Shown here: positions 7,912 to 12,165 of the stretch, in pieces
Layout of the letters: each line of letters starts with the position of its first letter
Position numbering within the stretch: position 1 is the first letter of the stretch
Assembly: GCA_010092775.1 (NCBI GenBank)
Contig: JAADYZ010000499.1
Span: 1 to 12,165, forward strand
Direction of reading: 5' to 3'
Length of the DNA: 12,165 nt
DNA from: Chloroflexota bacterium
GTDB taxonomy: Bacteria > Chloroflexota > Anaerolineae > Aggregatilineales > UBA3940
Program-made: the position numbers and the translations under genes
Notes under the pieces: model-generated
What the model saw: the letters and a program-made list of their open reading frames with translations, nothing else
What the model was told of the DNA's origin: nothing
Databases searched by the model: none

Positions 7912-8679
7912 ATGCGCATCGCCGCCTACTCAGACATTCACGGCAACCCCATCGCGCTAGAGGCGGTTCTTACAGATATTGAGGCGCAAGGTGGGGTCGA
8001 TCAGACCATCGTTGTGGGTGATCTGGCTGCCATTGGCCCAGCTCCGGTCGAGGTGCTTGAACGGTTGGCGGCAGTTGAGAATACGATATTTGTGCGCGGC
8101 AATACTGAGACCTATCTACTGACGAACACGGTTCCGCCGCCATCTACTGAAGACGTTCAGCGTGATCCCTCACTGGCCGAGTTGGCGACCAGCGTCGCAC
8201 GCAGCTTCGGTTGGACTCAGGGGGCAATCACTCAGGCTGGTTGGCTGGATTGGATGGTTGACCTGCCGCTTGAACAGCGCCTTAGCCTGCCCGACGGCAC
8301 GCGTCTGCTGGCCGTTCACGCGGCACCGGGTCGTGACGATGGGCCAGGGGTTGAGCCTCTCACGCCGAAAGAAACGCTTGAAGACTGGGTGAAAGGCTGC
8401 GATGCTGACCTGGTGCTGGTTGGGCATGTCCATCAGGCCGGAGATTATCCACTCACTCAGGTACGCATTGTGAATGTCGCCAGTGTGGGAAATCCAATGG
8501 AGGCTGACTTAAAAGCAAGCTGGGTCCTGATTGAAGCCGATCAGAACGGCTACGATCTGACCTTCTATCGTGTCGATTACGATCGCGAGGCTGTCATCGA
8601 CCTGACCCACCGAGTCCGCCAACCTGCCGCTGAGTACATCATTAGTTTCCTCAAGGGCGAAAAAGTCCGCAGCGCTTAA
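7912..8679 (+). CDS. Calcineurin-like metallophosphoesterase (YfcE/MJ0936-like)
   Basis: This is a 255-residue soluble protein with the full two-metal phosphoesterase motif set: 'SDIHGN' (Asp8, His10), 'GDLAAIGP' (Asp37), 'RGNTE' (Asn64), 'VHAAPG' (His136) and 'GHVHQ' (His172, His174). The Thr in 'GNTE' replaces the His of the classical 'GNHE', as in many members of the compact YfcE-type subfamily. The substrate is not predictable; the family includes phosphodiesterases and nucleotide phosphatases. The ATG directly follows the purN stop (TAA-ATG), and a strong AGGAGA (7898-7903) lies 8 bases upstream inside purN. It is thus the last gene of the purine operon as seen here. Its stop overlaps the DUF58 stop on the opposite strand. 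A link to nucleotide metabolism is an inference from context only. Confidence 0.9.
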   Translation: MRIAAYSDIHGNPIALEAVLTDIEAQGGVDQTIVVGDLAAIGPAPVEVLERLAAVENTIFVRGNTETYLLTNTVPPPSTEDVQRDPSLAELATSVARSFGWTQGAITQAGWLDWMVDLPLEQRLSLPDGTRLLAVHAAPGRDDGPGVEPLTPKETLEDWVKGCDADLVLVGHVHQAGDYPLTQVRIVNVASVGNPMEADLKASWVLIEADQNGYDLTFYRVDYDREAVIDLTHRVRQPAAEYIISFLKGEKVRSA

Positions 8680-9938
8680 TAAGCCCGCCGCCCGCTGAGG
8701 GCCGCTCGCAGATCGTCATCCTTGCGAATGATATAGGTCGGCACGCGGATCATCTCAAGCTGTGCGGCCACATGCTCTGCGCCTGACCGTCCGCCAAAAC
8801 TCTCCGCATCGATCAAAATGCTAATCACCCGCAGGCCGCGCTGGCGCAAGCGATGAGCCGATTCGACCCAACCCTGCCGCGTAGACGGCGTGATGACCAC
8901 GACGGTGGTGCCACGTGCCAGCAAGTCACCTTCGAGCGAGAGAAACTGCTCCAGCGGCAGCGTCCCACGCGCTTCGAGCACCGCCAGCGTTTCTAGAATC
9001 TTGGTCAATTGGCGTGGGCCACGATCAACCTGAATCAGGTCGCGTTTTTGGTTGTGCGTGGCAAAACCCACCGAGCGATCTTTTTGGAGGAAGTAGCGCG
9101 TCAATGAAGCCGTCACGGCAATTGCGTATTCTTCGGTGGTGGGCGGGATCGTCGTCACACCCTGCTCCCAGGGCATCCGATCTGCATCCTCCACCGTAGG
9201 TGCGTAGCGCCCATAGTGCACACTGCGTTCCGCATCCATGATCAGCCAGATGTCGGCTAAGGGGTCAAGTTCAAACTCTTTGACAATCAAGCGGGTCTTG
9301 CGAGCCGTGCTGCGCCAGTGAATGCGATTCATGCTGTCGCCAGGTACATAATCGCGCACACCCGAGGCGTTGGCAGTGATCTGCTGGGATTGACGGCGTA
9401 GGGCATCCCCACCGGGCAAAAGGCCAATCGGCAGGGCGAAGTCGCTTAGATCCAGGGTCGGAGGATAAACCACCAGGCGCGAGGTCGCACTGATCTTGCG
9501 TTCGACCTCGAACAGTCCAAAGGGATCACCAGTCACAACCCGCAGCGGCCCTAACATGAATTCACCGCGCCGCAGGCAGAGGGTGCGCACGGTCCACGCG
9601 CTGGAGGACCGCGATTTAAGATTACTGACGACATGGCTGGCGCGGTGCGCTGGCAAGCTAGACTCATCATAGATTTCTAGCCACAGCTTGGGCAGCACAC
9701 TAGTGTTGCGGATGGTAAAGCGCTCTTCTAAATAACGCCCAACCTGCGCCCGCTGTGCCCTGGTCTGGCGGCCCAGTCGCAGCCAGTTGGCCCCACTCCA
9801 GGCCCAGAAGAAGGCAAACACCAACAAGCCGATGAAGGCATAAGACACGTTGTAGAAGAATGCCCGTCCAGTCACCAGACCGGCCAACAGGCTGATGGCG
9901 ATAATTAGGTAGATGGCGTTGCGTCTGCGATCGAGCAT
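8676..9938 (-). CDS. DUF58 family membrane-anchored protein
   Basis: This is a 420-residue protein. Two hydrophobic segments at about 8-26 and 30-48 form an N-terminal hairpin anchor. Residues ~60-170 look like a beta-rich domain ('ERFTIRNTSVLPKLWLEIYD', then 'DPFGLFEVER'). The DUF58 hallmark 'GVRDYVPGDSMNRIHWRSTA' starts near residue 192 and runs into 'LIVKEFE'. A von Willebrand A-like region follows, with 'DIWLIMDAERS' and 'TTVVVITPSTRQGW' near the C-terminus. DUF58 proteins are regularly encoded beside MoxR ATPases and are thought to be their partners in assembling or regulating other complexes; the exact task is unknown. moxR lies 8 bases upstream on the same strand, so the two form one operon. 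The stop overlaps the stop of the convergent phosphoesterase gene by 4 bases (TTAA). No transglutaminase gene follows, unlike many such clusters. Confidence 0.93.
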   Translation of the reverse strand: MLDRRRNAIYLIIAISLLAGLVTGRAFFYNVSYAFIGLLVFAFFWAWSGANWLRLGRQTRAQRAQVGRYLEERFTIRNTSVLPKLWLEIYDESSLPAHRASHVVSNLKSRSSSAWTVRTLCLRRGEFMLGPLRVVTGDPFGLFEVERKISATSRLVVYPPTLDLSDFALPIGLLPGGDALRRQSQQITANASGVRDYVPGDSMNRIHWRSTARKTRLIVKEFELDPLADIWLIMDAERSVHYGRYAPTVEDADRMPWEQGVTTIPPTTEEYAIAVTASLTRYFLQKDRSVGFATHNQKRDLIQVDRGPRQLTKILETLAVLEARGTLPLEQFLSLEGDLLARGTTVVVITPSTRQGWVESAHRLRQRGLRVISILIDAESFGGRSGAEHVAAQLEMIRVPTYIIRKDDDLRAALSGRRAY

Positions 9939-9946
9939 CGTCGGGC

Positions 9947-10906
9947 CTAGCGCCGATTGGCGCCAAGAGCCGCACCAGGCACCGCAACACGGCGCAGCAC
10001 ATCATTGACGACCGTCTCGGCGCTGACATCTTTGATACGTGCCGCCGGGCTGACGATGATGCGATGGGCTAGGGTCGCCGGTGCAAGCTGTTTGACATCA
10101 TCCGGCAGGACGCTGTCGCGACCGTTAATGGCCGCCCACACCTGGCAGGTACGATAGAGTGCCAGACTGCCGCGCGGACTGGCTCCCAGATAAGCATCCT
10201 CATGGCTGCGGGTCGCGGTTGCAATATCGACGATATAGCGCTTAACTTGATTGTCGATATAGACACTCTTGATCGCCTCTTGAATCTCGGCCAGCTCTTC
10301 CACGCTGATCACCTGATCGAGTTCATCGACGGGGTGGCGGTATTGCTGGCGATCCAAGATGGCGACCTCATCATCAGGCGATGGGTAACCCAGGCGTACC
10401 CGCAGCAAAAAACGGTCGATCTGTGCTTCGGGCAGTGGGAAGGTACCTTCGTACTCAATCGGGTTTTGAGTCGCTAGGACCAGGAAGGGACGTGCCAGTT
10501 GGTAGGTCGTCCCATCGACTGTAACCTGTTTTTCCTCCATTGCCTCGAGCAGCGCTGACTGTGTTTTCGGAGTCGCGCGATTGATCTCGTCGGCCAGCAC
10601 GATTTGTGCCATCAGCGGGCCAGGGCGGAACTCGAAGTCCTGCGTCTGCTGATTGTAGATCGAGACGCCTGTCACATCGCTGGGCAGCATGTCCGGCGTG
10701 AACTGAATCCGGCTAAAGCTGGAACCAATCGAGCGGGCCAGCGCCTTGGCCAGCACGGTCTTGCCCACCCCTGGCACGTCTTCAATCAGGATGTGCCCCT
10801 GGCTCAGCAAGCCCACTACGATCAAGGCAATCTCTTTCCGCTTGCCCACGATCACCTTTTCCACGTTTTCCATCAGCCGCCGCGCAGCGGTCTGTACGTC
10901 TGCCAT
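9947..10906 (-). CDS. moxR: MoxR family AAA+ ATPase
   Basis: This is a 319-residue cytosolic AAA+ ATPase of the MoxR/RavA class. It shows Walker A 'DVPGVGKT' (43-50), the MoxR block 'RIQFTPDMLPSDVTG' (66-80), Walker B 'IVLADE' (102-107), sensor 1 'ATQNP' with Asn148, the arginine-finger motif 'DRFLLR' (Arg165) and the lid/sensor 2 'GASPRG'. MoxR proteins act as chaperone-like ATPases that mature or insert cofactors into partners, often vWA-domain proteins. The DUF58 gene 8 bases downstream is the expected partner. The ATG at 10906 is preceded by AGGAG (10916-10920) with 9 bases between, which fixes the start. The upstream gap to the M23 gene is 117 bases and holds a weak promoter-like sequence. 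The gene may be read from that promoter, from the M23 promoter, or both. Confidence 0.95.
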   Translation of the reverse strand: MADVQTAARRLMENVEKVIVGKRKEIALIVVGLLSQGHILIEDVPGVGKTVLAKALARSIGSSFSRIQFTPDMLPSDVTGVSIYNQQTQDFEFRPGPLMAQIVLADEINRATPKTQSALLEAMEEKQVTVDGTTYQLARPFLVLATQNPIEYEGTFPLPEAQIDRFLLRVRLGYPSPDDEVAILDRQQYRHPVDELDQVISVEELAEIQEAIKSVYIDNQVKRYIVDIATATRSHEDAYLGASPRGSLALYRTCQVWAAINGRDSVLPDDVKQLAPATLAHRIIVSPAARIKDVSAETVVNDVLRRVAVPGAALGANRR

Positions 10907-10949
10907 GTTGGTTTGCTCCTTAACCGGTCATCGATCGGTTGGCAGGGCA

Positions 10950-10968
10950 AGGCGGCGTGATGCTGCCT
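10950..10968. other. Small imperfect hairpin in the M23-moxR gap
   Basis: AGGCGGC and GCTGCCT flank a 5-base loop (GTGAT), giving a 7-pair stem with one G-U on the + strand (A-C mismatch on the - strand). It lies after the M23 stop and before the moxR Shine-Dalgarno sequence. There is no T-run after it in either direction, so it is not a convincing intrinsic terminator. A second short inverted repeat, AACCG...CGGTT, is at 10922-10940. Either could be a leader structure or chance. Confidence 0.2.
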
Positions 10969-10979
10969 GACCCGTCTGC

Positions 10980-11007
10980 ATTTTAGCTACTTGATTCCAG
11001 GCGACAA
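10980..11007 (-). promoter_or_regulatory. Weak candidate promoter upstream of moxR
   Basis: On the - strand, TTGTCG (11002-11007) and TAAAAT (10980-10985) are separated by 16 bases. They lie in the 117-base gap between the M23 stop and the moxR start. This would give a leader of roughly 65-70 bases. Match quality is moderate and the gap is otherwise empty, so chance is a real alternative. Confidence 0.3.
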
Positions 11008-11023
11008 GGTTCGATCGCCTTGC

Positions 11024-12082
11024 TTATTCCTCAAAAACAAACTCAAGCCAGGTCGTCTCGCGTGAGCCGATAAAGACCTCTGCGCTGTAACTGCGTTGAG
11101 CCGAGCGCGTCGTGACGGTATACCACCCCTCTGGCAAGTCACCGTATGTGAAGTTCTCACCCCATTCCGTATCGGGGATGTTCTCGTCACCAGCATAGGT
11201 CCACGTGTAGCGTACCGCGTCAGGCCCTCGAATGGTTAACGCCACCTCGCGCAAATAAGCCCCACTCGTCGTCACCACCCGCCCGGCCAGTGTGCCAAAT
11301 CCCCAGTAGGGGCGAATCCACAAGTCGGGATTGCGGGTGCTGCTGAAGTAATCACTGCTGCTGCCGACCCGAACCTCAAAATGTAAATGCGGCCCCAGCG
11401 CGATCCCGGTGCCACCGACGCCGCCGATAATCTGCCCTGTGGTGACGTCTTCACCCTCTGCCACGAAAATGTCCGCCAGATGGCCATACAGCGTGTAAAC
11501 AGGCTGACCCTGATATGAGATGTTGCTCATCTCGACGACGATCAGATTGCCATAGAAGCCCGTCGTTGGCCCATACTGCACCTGATTGTCGGTCCCGGCA
11601 TAGATGATGGTGCCATTGCCGACGGCTACCACCGGCGTTGAAACAGGATTCCAGAAGTCTGCGCCGTTGTGCGCCCGGTATTGGTTGCCGGACGTGGAGC
11701 CGTAGGCATAGGTGCGGTCCAGATAATCCGTCCAGCCGGTTGGGATCGGCCGCTCAAACCAGTAGTGTGCCTCAGGTAAATTGGGGTCAGTCGTAGGCGG
11801 TGCGATCGTCGCCGTCCCAGCTTCGGGCGTCTCAGTGGCTGTCTCGGTCGGGGAGGGGGTGTCTGATGGTGGGGCAAGAGATGGTGTTTCGGTTGGTGCG
11901 CCCGTCAAGGTCGGGATGGGCGTCGAGACGCTGTCACTCTCCCCCGCGCTGGTGTCGCCCACGGCGATGAACGATGGGTCGGGCGTTTTGGTGGGGGTGG
12001 GCGTATAGGCAGGCTGCGGCATGCAACCGGCAACAGTGACTACAATAATGGAGAGAAGAGAAATAGCGATCTGTCGCGTCAT
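11024..12082 (-). CDS. M23 (LytM-type) metallopeptidase lipoprotein
   Basis: This is a 352-residue secreted lipoprotein. A signal peptide (residues 1-19) ends in the lipobox 'VAGC', with Cys20 as the lipidation site. Residues ~21-100 are a low-complexity Thr/Pro/Ser linker ('TPTPTKTPD', 'TPSPTETATETPE'), typical of Chloroflexota surface proteins. The M23 domain (~105-255) has all expected active-site residues: His138 and Asp142 in 'HNGAD', His201 in 'YGHL', and His232 and His234 in 'PHLHFE'. By analogy with LytM, it should be a zinc peptidase that cuts peptide cross-bridges of peptidoglycan. The last ~90 residues ('LAGRVVTTSGAYLREV' onward) look like a beta-sandwich of the carboxypeptidase-regulatory-like type. 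I chose the ATG at 12082 over a TTG at 12103, because the ATG gives a compact signal peptide and lies about 22 bases after the predicted transcription start. No clear Shine-Dalgarno sequence is present. No genes for a cognate divisome are nearby. Confidence 0.93.
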   Translation of the reverse strand: MTRQIAISLLSIIVVTVAGCMPQPAYTPTPTKTPDPSFIAVGDTSAGESDSVSTPIPTLTGAPTETPSLAPPSDTPSPTETATETPEAGTATIAPPTTDPNLPEAHYWFERPIPTGWTDYLDRTYAYGSTSGNQYRAHNGADFWNPVSTPVVAVGNGTIIYAGTDNQVQYGPTTGFYGNLIVVEMSNISYQGQPVYTLYGHLADIFVAEGEDVTTGQIIGGVGGTGIALGPHLHFEVRVGSSSDYFSSTRNPDLWIRPYWGFGTLAGRVVTTSGAYLREVALTIRGPDAVRYTWTYAGDENIPDTEWGENFTYGDLPEGWYTVTTRSAQRSYSAEVFIGSRETTWLEFVFEE

Positions 12083-12111
12083 GTTGGTGGCTCGTGAAAG
12101 CAAGCGGAAGG

Positions 12112-12140
12112 AGTATAGCGTGCTGATTCAGGGGCCACAA
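12112..12140 (-). promoter_or_regulatory. Candidate sigma-70-type promoter of the M23 lipoprotein gene
   Basis: Read on the - strand, there is a -35-like TTGTGG (12135-12140), a 17-base spacer, and a -10-like TATACT (12112-12117; 5 of 6 matches to TATAAT). Transcription would start near 12105, about 22 bases before the ATG at 12082. The optimal spacing and position make it plausible. The -35 box is weak and no experiment is available. Nothing else was recognised between here and the right edge. Confidence 0.45.
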
Positions 12141-12165
12141 TGCGCTGTCCCACCGCCTCCACGCC

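Noticed and set aside
8674..8684. GCTT-AAT-AAGC hairpin at the convergent stop codons as a bidirectional terminator
   Set aside because: It has a four-base stem and no adjacent T-run; too weak.
10999..11020. Inverted repeat AGGCGA...TCGCCT just after the M23 stop as a terminator
   Set aside because: It has only a 6-base stem with a 10-base loop and no T-run on either side, and it overlaps the weak promoter candidate; likely chance.
11848..11876. G-rich run on the + strand (possible G-quadruplex)
   Set aside because: It is the complement of Pro/Thr/Ser codons in the lipoprotein linker. The runs are irregular, and codon composition explains them.

Overview
The window reads as a chromosomal segment of a Chloroflexota bacterium, most likely Anaerolineae-like. 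This placement is inferred from style and gene content, not from a marker gene. The clues are a moderately high G+C content, a lipoprotein with a long Thr/Pro-rich 'TPTPTKTPD'-type linker, a Uma2-family fragment, and large fused purine enzymes. I see no rRNA, tRNA, CRISPR array, insertion sequence or phage gene.

Left part (1-8679, + strand): a tightly packed de novo purine (IMP) biosynthesis operon that enters from the left edge. The order is purL-purQ fusion (3' part only), purC, a small GvpU-like protein of unknown role, purF, a purD-purM fusion, a shrunken Uma2-family remnant, purN, and a calcineurin-like metallophosphoesterase. Together they encode PurF (step 1), PurD (2), PurN (3), PurL/Q (4), PurM (5) and PurC (7, SAICAR synthetase). 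The carboxylation step (purE/purK), purB and purH are not in the window. Genes are separated by 0-34 bases or overlap: ATGA at purF/purDM, GTGA at remnant/purN, and TAA-ATG at purN/phosphoesterase. This points to one transcript with translational coupling.

The most notable point is that PurD and PurM form one 785-residue chain, with purN next in line. This is the same order as in the eukaryotic GART protein (GARS-AIRS-GART) and, for the first two domains, yeast Ade5,7. A decayed Uma2 reading frame lies exactly between the fused pair and purN.

Right part (8676-12103, - strand): three genes read towards the purine operon. They are an M23 (LytM-type) peptidase lipoprotein, then a MoxR-family AAA+ ATPase, then a DUF58 protein with two N-terminal membrane segments. 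MoxR and DUF58 are 8 bases apart and form the usual chaperone/partner pair. The DUF58 stop codon overlaps the phosphoesterase stop codon on the other strand (TTAA), so the two units converge with no spacer. A promoter-like sequence precedes the M23 gene, and a weaker one precedes moxR. No gap between genes exceeds about 120 bases.
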